A stretch of DNA of 64,000 nt from Candidatus Tepidiaquacellales bacterium OLB4/UTCHB1 (GCA_002050165.1 MWSW01000018.1:1-64000), one strand, 5' to 3'; positions 1 to 8,363 are shown, counted from the stretch's first letter. Program-made: numbers and translations. Notes: generated from the sequence alone by a model not told the origin.

Positions 1-130
1 TGCATTTATGCTTAAGATTCTCTGCAGCATCAAGTATTCTTCTTACTTCGTTTTCCGAAAATACCCCTGGAAGCTGAAATGGCTTTTTGGGACGAGGGAT
101 TTCGTAAACTTCTTTTACAGCAAAGGATAG
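1..130 (-). pseudogene. Tyrosine recombinase fragment, copy A, continuing off the left edge
   Basis: The minus-strand reading frame here encodes the same peptide as 7894-8023, including EVYEIPRPKK and the linker before the catalytic domain. The frame is closed upstream by a TGA at the same place as in copy B. The catalytic half would lie left of position 1 and cannot be seen. Because the copies share this lesion, the recombinase was already broken before the repeat was duplicated, or one copy was converted to the other. It is probably inactive unless the N-terminal arm-binding domain is dispensable. Confidence 0.6.
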
Positions 131-470
131 TCAAAGGTGTCACCCAAGTTTTTAATAAGGTCTTGATTTAATATTTGAAATTCAAGTAATTTTTTAAACC
201 ACATTTCTTGTAATCTCAAGCGTTTCGGTTATAGTTCTTCCTTGGGTGCTATTCCTTAAACATCACCGGATTAAGCTAAATAAAGCCCTTCAGATAACTT
301 TTCCATGTAAATTTGTATTGTGCCTTCCATTTTAAAAACGTTATATTGCAAATATCGTTTTTTCTGCCCTGCTGTGACTTATTATGGATTGCTAAAAGTT
401 TCGCGCCTTAAGTTCGGGCAGAATTATAGCACAAAAGCTCAATCGAAGAACGAATGCTGAGCCTTGCACA
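1..470. repeat. 470-bp direct repeat, copy A
   Basis: This segment recurs in the same orientation at 7894-8363, offset by exactly 7,893 bp, with no gaps and about five mismatches by eye. It holds the upstream part of a broken tyrosine recombinase gene (minus strand) and the non-coding stretch before it. Identity ends at the sequence CCTTGCACA (470 and 8363). The repeat may extend left beyond the window. Recombination between the two copies would delete or amplify the defence genes between them. Confidence 0.95.
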
Positions 471-728
471 AATGTCCAATCGAAGCCGTTCAGCCCCGCT
501 TTTGGCAATACCTTGTTGTGGGCATGTGCTTCTCTTTCCACGAAGCGATTCTGTTTCAAGTTAGCAGTCACTTTGTAAAGGCGATTTACATTCATTGCTC
601 TGTCGGTTGATGTCTGCACTGTCGTGTGCGGTTGCTTGCACTCTCTTTTGACTTTGCTTGCGTTGCCTGTGTGTGAGGGAGCAAAGGCAAATGTGAGTGC
701 AAATGAGTTGGAGTGATTTGCACTTAAC
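131..728. other. Non-coding stretch upstream of recombinase copy A and downstream of the helicase gene
   Basis: About 600 bases without a credible gene. Positions 131-470 belong to the 470-bp repeat and contain degenerate N-terminal recombinase sequence. Positions 471-728 contain cassette-junction-like sequence: GTTAGCA at 560-566, also found at 4038-4044 on the far side of the helicase gene, and the inverted repeat 636-702. A 185-codon minus-strand frame crosses the region but is only read-through across these repeats. Confidence 0.6.
636..702. repeat. Imperfect inverted repeat at the 3' end of the helicase module
   Basis: Arms 636-657 and 681-702 pair at 19 of 22 positions around a 23-base loop. 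The right arm begins GCAAAGGCAAATGTGA, which also starts the left arm of the hairpin at 3907-3974 on the other side of the helicase gene. The hairpin lies 27 bases beyond the helicase stop codon. It has no T-run, so it is not a standard terminator. I read it as a module boundary element similar in kind to an integron attC site. Confidence 0.6.
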
Positions 729-3700
729 TTATTTCGCTTTCCACCAAGCATTTTTCTTTTTTGAGTATTTGTATCCTGGAAGTTGAACCGAACTCCAAAA
801 TAATTTTTGCGATTCCCATTGTTTACCCGGGGTTTCGTTCCCAAATAAATCTGTTGTTGTTTCTGTTGTTTGGTTATTCGTTTTGTTTGCTCTTGGCTGT
901 CTTGGTGGATTAGTATTTCGTCTTGCTTGCCTTCTCTGCAAGTCACCAAGAGTTTTGGTTCTTATATCAGCAGTAAAGTCGCAGTCAGGATAACCTGAAC
1001 ATCCATAAAAGGATTTGCCGTAATGAGTCTTCGGACGGATAAAGTTTGTTCCACACTTTGGACAAGTTTCACCATTCAAGTTCGGACTGTAAAGCAATTC
1101 TTCTAAATCAAATCTTTGAAACAGTTCTTTCACTGTATTCTCTCCCTCAAACCGTTTCATGTATTCTTTTCGATTGTTGTGGCTTAAAATATTTAAGCTG
1201 CCTGACCATTCTATTTTTCTGTCAATGATTGCAATTTTCTCGTGCATCCCATCACGAAACTTTACAGTGATATTCATTGCTTTCAATTTTGTAACAACTT
1301 CTTTTGCACCTTGTAATTGAAGTCGGTCATTTGGAGATAATGTAATCACGGAAATTCTTATTCCTTTTGAAATCAACTGTGAGAACTTCAAGTGAAGTTT
1401 TCCTAATCTGTCTGCTGTGAGATAAGGTGAGAAAATTATCAGTTCTAAACTTGCTTTGGCTAAATCATTATGAAAGGTAACCCAAAAATCTTGGTCGTCA
1501 TAATTTGAACCGATGTTCTCTGGTCTTACTTCAAGCGAATTGAGTTTGGTAATCCAATACTCAAAATTCTCATCACGCAAATCCGCAATGATTTCAGTTG
1601 ACTTTGTTTCTTTTCCTTTTGCAATGATGTGCCGCAATACATCCATGAAAAGAGAATTGCTCTCAAAGGTATTTTTGATGTAATTGCAGTTAGCAACTAC
1701 AAACAATTTAGTTTCTGCTCTGGTCAATGCAACATTTAAAAGAAGTTTTGCGCTTTCAGTGTTGTTGTATTCGTTAATCATTGACCACTTTTTTGCTCCT
1801 TCACCTTCAACGCTGTCAAAGATTATTGCAGTTTCTTCTCCTCCTTGAAAACTATGAACCGTGTTGATACGAATTTTTGTGTTCTTCAAAATTCCTTTGT
1901 CCTCTGCAATTTTCAGAATGAGCCGTGCCTGACTTCTGTATGGAGTTATTATTCCGATTGATTCATTTTGCCCGAATGACTTAGAAATTTTTTCTGCAAG
2001 TGAAACGCAAATCAAAGCACTTATCAAATTGAATCTACCGCCTTTTTCTAATTGACTGCACCAAGGATTATGAATAGAAGTGTCAATAAGGCAAACTGCT
2101 GAATTGCCCGAAACATTATCTGTTTTGCTTTTGCTTTTTACTGATTCATCGTCTTCAAGTCGGTTGTCATAAATTCTTTTGTTTACAATCTCCGAAATGT
2201 GAGGGTGCATTCTGTATTGTCTGTAAAGTGGCTGCACTCTTTGTTCCGCCCTACTTATTTCAGAAATGTGCAACTCATCAAAAATGCTTCTGCCTAACCA
2301 TTTCTTTGCAAGTTCATCATCGGCAACACAAATGGGTGGAAGTTGTTTGAAGTCGCCAACAATCGTAATTCCTTTTTTGATTTTTGAAGCTGCCCAATAA
2401 AGCATCGGCATTGGAGCCATACTCACCTCGTCAACAAGCAAAATGTCAAACTCAATGTTTTCAATCTCCTTTGCGATATACGATTTTGTCAGAGTTGTAG
2501 CAACCAACTTTGCATCTTTCAAAATCTGAACTTTGATTTCTTCAATGGCTTTGTTGATTTCATCTAACCTAACTTGAAGTTGCTTTACCTTGCTGTCAAA
2601 CTGGCTTTCTTCTTTTTGAACTTCCGAAAGATTTTTTCCGACTTTTGAAAGCTGTTTATTCAATTCTGCTTCCGCATTGCTCTTTGAAGTTTTAAACGTC
2701 TGTATACTTTGAATGAGTTGATTTAACTGCTCTTCAAGATTTTTAGTTTGATTGGTCTTGATTGATAGATTTGAATTGGCTGATTTGAGATTGGCTTCAA
2801 GTTTTATAGGGTCAAGTCCTAAGAAGGTTCGTTTTAAGAACCCTGCATCTTTTGCCTTGCCCAATTTATCTTGAAGCTCCGCAATCTGATTTTGAATTTG
2901 TGAAAGCTCATTCTTGGCTGAATTGATTTTTGCTTCAATGCTTCTGCCTTCCGTTGTTACCTTTTCAATTTGGGTTATTGTTCTCCCAACTTCAGCATTG
3001 AGAGAAATGATGTTATCGTAAGATTGTTTGGCGGTCTTAATCTTTTCAAGTTGCCGATTCAGTTCTTCTTTTTCTTTGACAAGTTCTTTTGATTTGAACT
3101 CGGCAATCTTATGAATCATTACAAGAGTGCAATCTTCCTTTTCATACTTGTCGCTCATTTCAGGTTTTGGAGTTCCTAACCTTACCAACTGCCCTTCTTT
3201 GTAGTAAGTTTTTTTCATCTGACCTGCCACTTTCAAAAGTGCTTGGTCAACTGCATTATTGGAATGTGATAACAGCAAGACTTTTCTGCCAATGTTTAAA
3301 TGACTTTCAATTGCTTTAGCAATCGTTTGGGTTTTGCCGGTTCCGGGCGGTCCCCAAATGATTGAAAGAAAATCATTGATGGAAGATTCAATTGCTTTGT
3401 GTTGAAATTGGTTGGGTTGGTCTTTGCCATTAAGTGAATAGGAAGTGTTGAAATTTCCACCGTCAATTTTGGAATTCTGGTCTTGAAATAATTTGTTGCT
3501 GTTTTCAAATCGACTTAATGTGCTTTGATTGTCCTCATATTTCTTTTTTAAGCGTTCAAGCAAATACCAAGTGTTCGTTTTGATTTTCGCAACAGGAATT
3601 CTCTCGGATAATTTTTGATTGATGGATAATTGAACTTGTTGTCCTGTTACAGAAATAATATTGCATTCGTATTCTTTTCCGTTTACTTCAATGTTCGCTG

Positions 3701-3875
3701 GCGTATCATCAAGCGTAATCAGAAAATTTTCAAGGGTGAATTGATAAATGAAAAGGTCAAGAGTTTGTCTTATGAGTTCTCCATTGTAAACCGTTACAAT
3801 GCTTCCGCCTTTCCCTTTTTTCAGAGCATCAATTTCTATCGCTAGAGCATCTATGAATTCTTTTACAATCGTCAT
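729..3875 (-). CDS. SF1 (Upf1-like) helicase fused to a PLD-type nuclease domain and topoisomerase zinc finger; Mokosh type II-like defence protein
   Basis: A 1048-residue protein. Walker A GPPGTGKT at 175-182 is followed by a long coiled-coil insertion at about 255-455, then VDEVS (481-485), QYRMHP (553-558), a TPYRSQ motif near 645, HSFQGGE (674-680) and NVALTRA (714-720): the AAA_11/AAA_12 helicase core of the Upf1/Dna2 group. Residues 790-905 form one phospholipase D-like unit with H878-x-K880 and a following SGSLN motif. A four-Cys topoisomerase-type zinc finger lies at 938-965, then a low-complexity tail. A helicase fused to a C-terminal PLD domain is the design of type II Mokosh anti-phage systems, so RNA/DNA-targeting defence is inferred. 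It stands alone between two related hairpins. A non-defence repair helicase is the main alternative. Confidence 0.8.
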   Translation of the reverse strand: MTIVKEFIDALAIEIDALKKGKGGSIVTVYNGELIRQTLDLFIYQFTLENFLITLDDTPANIEVNGKEYECNIISVTGQQVQLSINQKLSERIPVAKIKTNTWYLLERLKKKYEDNQSTLSRFENSNKLFQDQNSKIDGGNFNTSYSLNGKDQPNQFQHKAIESSINDFLSIIWGPPGTGKTQTIAKAIESHLNIGRKVLLLSHSNNAVDQALLKVAGQMKKTYYKEGQLVRLGTPKPEMSDKYEKEDCTLVMIHKIAEFKSKELVKEKEELNRQLEKIKTAKQSYDNIISLNAEVGRTITQIEKVTTEGRSIEAKINSAKNELSQIQNQIAELQDKLGKAKDAGFLKRTFLGLDPIKLEANLKSANSNLSIKTNQTKNLEEQLNQLIQSIQTFKTSKSNAEAELNKQLSKVGKNLSEVQKEESQFDSKVKQLQVRLDEINKAIEEIKVQILKDAKLVATTLTKSYIAKEIENIEFDILLVDEVSMAPMPMLYWAASKIKKGITIVGDFKQLPPICVADDELAKKWLGRSIFDELHISEISRAEQRVQPLYRQYRMHPHISEIVNKRIYDNRLEDDESVKSKSKTDNVSGNSAVCLIDTSIHNPWCSQLEKGGRFNLISALICVSLAEKISKSFGQNESIGIITPYRSQARLILKIAEDKGILKNTKIRINTVHSFQGGEETAIIFDSVEGEGAKKWSMINEYNNTESAKLLLNVALTRAETKLFVVANCNYIKNTFESNSLFMDVLRHIIAKGKETKSTEIIADLRDENFEYWITKLNSLEVRPENIGSNYDDQDFWVTFHNDLAKASLELIIFSPYLTADRLGKLHLKFSQLISKGIRISVITLSPNDRLQLQGAKEVVTKLKAMNITVKFRDGMHEKIAIIDRKIEWSGSLNILSHNNRKEYMKRFEGENTVKELFQRFDLEELLYSPNLNGETCPKCGTNFIRPKTHYGKSFYGCSGYPDCDFTADIRTKTLGDLQRRQARRNTNPPRQPRANKTNNQTTETTTDLFGNETPGKQWESQKLFWSSVQLPGYKYSKKKNAWWKAK

Positions 3876-3906
3876 ATCTCAAATGTAACGGTCTTTGTGC
3901 TGTGGG

Positions 3907-3974
3907 GCAAAGGCAAATGTGAAGCAACTGAAGCGTTGGCTTGTGCGGTTGCGTTGCTTCTCTTTTGCTTTTGC
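3907..3974. repeat. Imperfect inverted repeat upstream of the helicase gene
   Basis: Arms 3907-3928 and 3953-3974 match at 19 of 22 positions. The left arm shares GCAAAGGCAAATGTGA with the right arm of the hairpin at 636-702, so the two hairpins flank the helicase gene as inverted relatives of each other. Only 31 bases separate it from the helicase start codon, so it may also act on transcription or translation of that gene. There is no coding evidence across it. Confidence 0.6.
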
Positions 3975-4061
3975 GAAGAATAGCAAACACGGCTTTGCCG
4001 AAATTGTTCTGTCGTTCATTTCTTGCAGTCAGGTTAATGTTAGCACTGTCGCCAAAGGGTT

Positions 4062-4198
4062 GCCGACAACGGTTCGGGGCTTGGCGAAGGTGGCGGATTT
4101 AGAAGCACAAACTTTCAATTTAGCACTACCGTTTTTTAGAAGCACTACCGTTCAATTTAGCACTGCCCCCGCCATTACGCAAAACCGCTGTTGGCTGC
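4062..4198. repeat. attC-like imperfect palindrome between helicase and restriction-modification modules
   Basis: The outer arms 4062-4096 and 4165-4198 pair imperfectly: GACAACGGTT with AACCGCTGTT, and the GGTGGCGG and CCCCGCC blocks. The right end carries GTTGGCT (4190-4196), similar to the GTTRRRY core of integron attC sites. Inside are two copies of CAATTTAGCACT (4116-4127 and 4153-4164). The last codons of the methyltransferase gene (stop at 4126-4128) run into this element. It is attC-like in position and shape only; the cores do not match the consensus exactly. Confidence 0.6.
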
Positions 4199-5046
4199 TG
4201 AGCTTCTTCTAATTCCGCATAGTATTCGTCTGTCGGTTCTTCTACAACAAATAATGTCGGTGCGTCTGCAATTAGTTTCACTCGTTTTCTTGCGATTTCG
4301 CAGTATTCGTGGCTTATGTCAATCCCGATATATTGTCTGCCCATTTCGCAAGCTACTCTTGCTGTTGTCCCGCTACCACTCATTGGGTCAAAAACTAAGT
4401 CGCCTTGATTTGTCCAAGATTTTATGTGGTCTCTTACAAGTTCACAAGGGAAAGGTGCTGGGTGTCCTTTTGCTTCTTGGTCTTCTTGTTTTTTGCCGAC
4501 AACATATTCCCAAATGTTTCCTTTTATTTTTTTGTCTTTAACTGGCTTTGCTAACTTTTCTCTTGTCTGCTCGTTCTTTGAAAAGTTTTTGTAAGTCGTT
4601 CCGTTTAGTTCAAGTCCTGCGTGTAAACAGTCAACCATAATAGGGTTGTGTGTTTTTACAACGCCTTTGCTGAAAACAAACATAAACTCAAACTCATTGT
4701 TATAGCGTTTGCGATAAATTTGGGGAATTGGGTTTGCCTTACGAAATATCATTGTGTCGTGAAGATTGAAACCAATTTGTTGAAAGTATAGGGCTTGTTT
4801 AAAACTTGTTCCTGTTTCGTTGCCGTTAATTGTTGCATCATTAACAACCCAAACAACTATGCCACCTTCTTTTGTAACTCTGTAAAGTTCCTTTGCAATA
4901 TCTTCAAAAGGGAAAACAAACCCTTTGTAGTTTCTCAAATCGTCATAAGGTGGCGAAGTAACTGTAAGGTCAATTACATTGTCGTCAAACTGTCGCATTA
5001 CTTCTACGCAGTTACCTTCGATTATTTTATTTATAAAATTCTCCAT
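4126..5046 (-). CDS. Beta-class DNA methyltransferase of a HindIII-type restriction-modification pair
   Basis: A 306-residue protein. The catalytic TSPPYDD motif is at 30-36 and the S-adenosylmethionine-binding DPMSGSGTT motif at 220-228, the order of beta-class amino-methyltransferases that make N6-adenine or N4-cytosine. The start codon is 6 bases from the stop of the endonuclease gene at 5053-5967, so the pair is co-transcribed with the endonuclease first. Its job is to protect host DNA. If the partner keeps HindIII specificity the target would be AAGCTT, methylated on adenine. The last 20 or so residues (after about 286) are encoded by the attC-like repeat and probably are not part of the conserved fold. 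Confidence 0.9.
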   Translation of the reverse strand: MENFINKIIEGNCVEVMRQFDDNVIDLTVTSPPYDDLRNYKGFVFPFEDIAKELYRVTKEGGIVVWVVNDATINGNETGTSFKQALYFQQIGFNLHDTMIFRKANPIPQIYRKRYNNEFEFMFVFSKGVVKTHNPIMVDCLHAGLELNGTTYKNFSKNEQTREKLAKPVKDKKIKGNIWEYVVGKKQEDQEAKGHPAPFPCELVRDHIKSWTNQGDLVFDPMSGSGTTARVACEMGRQYIGIDISHEYCEIARKRVKLIADAPTLFVVEEPTDEYYAELEEAQQPTAVLRNGGGSAKLNGSASKKR

Positions 5047-5052
5047 TGTCGT

Positions 5053-5967
5053 TTATTTAAGTGTAAATAGTCCGTTATCGGAAATTGCACTGATAGTTTT
5101 AATTCTGCTTTCAATCTTGTGAACTTTGATAAGTTCTTTCAACGCTTCTTTGTGGCTCATTCGCATTATCTTTTCTCTTTCTTGTGCTAAGAATGTCAGG
5201 GCTTCTTCTTTGGAAATAGCGATACTTTCAGTTGCAACGCCTTTCTCTATACTCCACAAAGGTTCTACTGCTTTTGAAAAAGAAAGAATTGTTTTGTTGA
5301 TTGCTAACCAATAGTCGGTTGCATTTTTAGAAGGATTGAGAGCCTTAACCGTTTCAAATATTTTCTTCAAAAGCTGTTGAGCTTTTGCTTGTCCTTCTTT
5401 TTCAGAGTAGGAAAGTAGCAATGCAAGGTGTGAGTATGTGAAAACGCAAACATTTTGTGTCGTTGCTTGCTGGTAAATTTGGCTTGAAGAAGTTGGAAGC
5501 TGATAAATCGGGCAAACCACCATTGCATAAGGTTTGCCACGTTTCCAACCGTGCATTGCTTGAACTTTAAAGTCCTTTTGATTTTTTGCTGTCCTGCTTA
5601 GTCGGAACGCTTTTGCATCTGCAACAAAACTGTAATCTTTTGCAAATGCTTCAACGTCTGCTGCATCTGCTCTCTCTTTAAGCACCAAACTTTTTAGACC
5701 TAATGCTGTGTAAGCTAATGAAAGTAAACAGTCGGTGTATTTTGAATACAGTTTTTCTTCGCTTGTGTCGTGTCCGTAACTTTCAGGAATATTTCCGCAA
5801 AGTCGCAAATGGTCAATTAATGAGGAACCACCGTTTTTCTTGATTTCGGCTTCTAGTTCCTTTTCTAATTTGTCTGTGTCGTTACCGAAATTGCCACTCA
5901 GCTTTCGGATTTCTTCAATCCAATACTGTCTTGTTTTTATTGCCTTAGCTGATATTATTTTACTCAT
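5053..5967 (-). CDS. HindIII-family type II restriction endonuclease
   Basis: A 304-residue protein, close to the 300 residues of HindIII. From memory of the HindIII sequence, the block VADAKAFRLSRTAKNQKDF at residues 115-133 is almost identical to the HindIII active-site region; D117 and K119 are the likely metal-binding and catalytic residues. Other matching parts are the segment after EEKLYSK (70s) and the QIYQQ region. It is the upstream gene of a two-gene operon with the methyltransferase. Cleavage at AAGCTT is inferred from the family, not shown. No frameshift or missing catalytic residue is seen, so it is probably active. I see no separate controller gene. Confidence 0.9.
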   Translation of the reverse strand: MSKIISAKAIKTRQYWIEEIRKLSGNFGNDTDKLEKELEAEIKKNGGSSLIDHLRLCGNIPESYGHDTSEEKLYSKYTDCLLSLAYTALGLKSLVLKERADAADVEAFAKDYSFVADAKAFRLSRTAKNQKDFKVQAMHGWKRGKPYAMVVCPIYQLPTSSSQIYQQATTQNVCVFTYSHLALLLSYSEKEGQAKAQQLLKKIFETVKALNPSKNATDYWLAINKTILSFSKAVEPLWSIEKGVATESIAISKEEALTFLAQEREKIMRMSHKEALKELIKVHKIESRIKTISAISDNGLFTLK

Positions 5968-6081
5968 TTATCTCTGTCAAAATGTTAGTTTTCAAAGTTA
6001 CTTAAATTGTCGATTTAGCAGTCCGAAAAAGGTCAAAAGTTGTCAACGGTTACTGTCGGTTGTGCGTTCTGTCAGCATTGC

Positions 6082-6217
6082 AGCCAACGTCTGACCAGCT
6101 TTACGTTCGGGCGGGATTTTTTACCCTAACCTTTAAAGCGAAGCCGATACTTCAAATTTACTTAAAACTTTTGATTTGAAACCGTTCGCCCGCTTGACGT
6201 AAAACTGGCTGTTAGCT
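6082..6217. repeat. attC-like imperfect palindrome between restriction-modification and AbiTii modules
   Basis: Left arm 6082-6115 begins AGCCAAC, and right arm 6183-6217 ends GTTAGCT. Within them CCAGCTTTACGT pairs with ACGTAAAACTGG, and GGGCGG pairs with CGCCCG. The loop of about 67 bases has no coding sign. AGCCAAC and GTTAGCT are near-matches to the RYYYAAC and GTTRRRY cores that bound attC sites. The element fills the 308-base gap between the endonuclease (ends 5967) and the AbiTii gene (from 6276). Nothing else is seen in that gap. Confidence 0.6.
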
Positions 6218-6275
6218 GTATGTGCCTTTGTTCGTCCACTATTGTTCTCTATCAATTTATTGTCATTTTGGTTGC

Positions 6276-7268
6276 TTATTGAAATTGTCCTATTAGCCAA
6301 CTTAGTCGTTCCAAAATAGGCGGTGTCATTGCATTACCTGCAACTCCGATTAAAATTCCGTTTACAACCTTAAGTGCCTCATTTATGATTGGATACTTTG
6401 GTTGTTGTCTGCTTAATTGTGTTTCAATTCTTGAAATTTCATTTATGATGTCTGTCTGATCGTCCGTGTCAAGTGAGAGTTTATCTAATTGAAGTTTCAA
6501 TTCTTCAATAAATTTGGTAAGTTCTTGTTGTGCTTCAACATTTAGAGTCTGTGTTACATTTTCTCCTTTGGCAACATTTAGTTTAGCATTGTCCCCTGTG
6601 TTGACTGTCTGAACATTGTCCGTGCCAATTGAAATGTTTATTGTTTCACCGCTAAGATTTCCAATAGTTTTATCAAACAGATTGTCAATTTTTTTCTTAT
6701 GTTCCATAATGTCTATTTTTTCGTTTTCACCTATTTCGTCAGCAAGTTCGAGTAAGAAAGTAAGAAGATGGGATTTAATTGCACTTATTATCCCTTCAAT
6801 ACTGTTTAAACTAATTTCTTGCCAAGCAGAGTCAACTACCCAGCCATTAGATTGTAGTTTGGTTATTTCCCTATGAATGAGGTGGGGAATATTAATTTGA
6901 TATTCTCCACCTTTTTCTATCATATGTTCCAACTCGGAAACAGAAGAATTCATTGCAACACTCATCATTGCATCACGCAAGTCTTTCTCCAAATACTCTA
7001 TTGGAAGTGCGTGATTATTTCTTGTCATCATTCCACCAAACCCTCTGTCTTGAATAAGATTACCAAAAACAGCAGAAGGTATTTTTCTATATGAAGGAAC
7101 CTCCTTGCCAATAAAACCATTCAACTCATTGTTAACCCATTCTTTTAGTTTGGTGTTCTTAATCTTGAATGCAAGAACTTGAACTTTAAGTAAAGTGTCC
7201 TTAAGCTTTGTTTCCGGGTCAACAAGCTCTTTGATTATCGTATTTATCCAGTCAATTGTTTGGTTCAT
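6276..7268 (-). CDS. AbiTii-domain protein, predicted phage-defence module
   Basis: About 330 residues. The N-terminal part (about 5-190) matches the AbiTii family pattern as I recall it: a helical start with LKVQVLAFKIKN, then LKEWVNNELNGF and VPSYRKIP. The middle (about 205-245) is a short Thr/Asn-rich segment, NVQTVNTGDNAKL, typical of linkers in bacterial conflict proteins. The C-terminus is helical. I chose the ATG at 7268; a TTG 42 bases upstream gives 344 residues but lacks family support. The gene is alone in its module, bounded by GTTAGCTGTA at 6211-6220 and its reverse complement at 7333-7342. The biochemical activity is unknown; abortive infection is only suggested by the family name and neighbours. 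Confidence 0.7.
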   Translation of the reverse strand: MNQTIDWINTIIKELVDPETKLKDTLLKVQVLAFKIKNTKLKEWVNNELNGFIGKEVPSYRKIPSAVFGNLIQDRGFGGMMTRNNHALPIEYLEKDLRDAMMSVAMNSSVSELEHMIEKGGEYQINIPHLIHREITKLQSNGWVVDSAWQEISLNSIEGIISAIKSHLLTFLLELADEIGENEKIDIMEHKKKIDNLFDKTIGNLSGETINISIGTDNVQTVNTGDNAKLNVAKGENVTQTLNVEAQQELTKFIEELKLQLDKLSLDTDDQTDIINEISRIETQLSRQQPKYPIINEALKVVNGILIGVAGNAMTPPILERLSWLIGQFQ

Positions 7269-7332
7269 TAAATTATGTTTTGTCTGTTCTTTTCTTGCTA
7301 TCAGTTTCAAGTTTGCACAATTGATTTGGCAT

Positions 7333-7429
7333 TACAGCTAACAATTAAATATACGCAACTCTCTCTACAATTTATTCATATATCCAACGCACCGGCTACG
7401 GCTTCCCGCATATCCCGATTGCGTATATT
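7333..7429. repeat. Inverted repeat between AbiTii module and recombinase, with TACAGCTAAC boundary
   Basis: The arms AATATACGCAA (7348-7358) and TTGCGTATATT (7419-7429) pair perfectly around a loop of 60 bases. TACAGCTAAC at 7333-7342 is the exact reverse complement of GTTAGCTGTA at 6211-6220. The right arm ends one base before the recombinase stop codon. By position this could be the primary recombination site next to the recombinase (attI-like) or a further module junction. Confidence 0.6.
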
Positions 7430-8023
7430 CTACAGCAACTTGTCCAGTGGTGGCTGAATCTTATTTATGTGCTCCTTGCTTATATGCGTATATATCATTG
7501 TCGTTCGAAGACTGTTATGACCAAGCAGCTTCTTTATCGAAAGTATGTCAGTCCCTCCTTCAAATAAGTGCGTCGCAAATGAATGCCGCAATGTATGTAC
7601 ACTCCCTCTCTTCGTAACACCGGCCCTTTTCTTTATTGTTTTTAACAATGACTGAATACTCCTTGCACTGTATTTCCCCCCGTTCATTCCTTCAAATAAA
7701 TATGCTTTTGGTTTGTAACTCTTGTAGTATTCTCTCAGAATTATCAGCAGTTTCTGACTAAGCATCACTATCCTGTCTTTCTTCCCCGTAGAATTTTTTA
7801 TGTGTATTATCATCCTGTCGGAGTCAATGTCGCTGATTTTCAAATTAATAATTTCTGAAACTCTCAATCCCCCTGCATAAGCTAAACACAGTATGCATTT
7901 ATGCTTAAGATTCTCTTCAGCATCAAGTATTCTTCTTACTTCGTTTTCCGAAAATACCCCTGGAAGCTGAAATGGCTTTTTGGGACGAGGGATTTCGTAA
8001 ACTTCTTTTACAGCAAAGGATAG
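7430..8023 (-). pseudogene. Tyrosine recombinase (XerC/D or integron-integrase-like), N-terminally broken, copy B
   Basis: The frame encodes a complete catalytic domain. From the TTG codon at 7867 the last 145 residues show R2 in LRVSEI, a lysine at 29, HTLRH (91-95), GH at 116-117 and Y126 in YTH, which are the R-K-H-R-H-Y catalytic set. Upstream the frame continues through EVYEIPRPKK to a TGA at 8024-8026. N-terminal-like pieces (MWFKKLLEFQ..., and farther out MEGTIQIYMEKL) lie in other frames with stops, so the core-binding domain is frameshifted or deleted. The gene probably once moved the modules downstream of it. It may be supplied in trans by another copy. Confidence 0.75.
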
Positions 8024-8363
8024 TCAAAGGTGTCACCCAAGTTTTTAATAAGGTCTTGATTTAATATTTGAAATTCAAGTAATTTTTTAAACCACATTTC
8101 TTGTAATCCCAAGCGTTTCGGTTATAGTTCTTCCTTGGGTGCTATTCCTTAAACATCACCGGATTAAGCTAAATAAAGCCCTTCAGATAACTTTTCCATG
8201 TAAATTTGTATTGTGCCTTCCATTTTAAAAACGTTATATTGCAAATATCGTTTTTTCTGCCCTGCTGTGACTTATTATGGATTGCTAAAAGTTTCGCGCC
8301 TTAAGTTCGGGCAGAATTATAGCACGAAAGCTCTATCGAAGAACGAATGCTGAACCTTGCACA
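7894..8363. repeat. 470-bp direct repeat, copy B
   Basis: Second copy of the repeat at 1-470, same orientation, about five differences and no gaps. It covers the upstream half of the recombinase pseudogene and about 340 bases before it. To its right (8364-8485) the sequence has diverged from copy A apart from shared short blocks such as AAATGTCC and AGCCGTTCAGC, with G-rich insertions; no gene is seen there. Confidence 0.95.

Noticed and set aside
392-949. Minus-strand open frame of 185 codons
   Set aside because: It reads the helicase 3' end in another frame and then runs through the junction repeats. No start signal or family resemblance.
3895-4212. Plus-strand open frame of 105 codons between helicase and methyltransferase
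   Set aside because: It lies over the two inverted repeats and the methyltransferase tail; Cys/Phe/Leu-rich composition reflects the repeats, not a protein.
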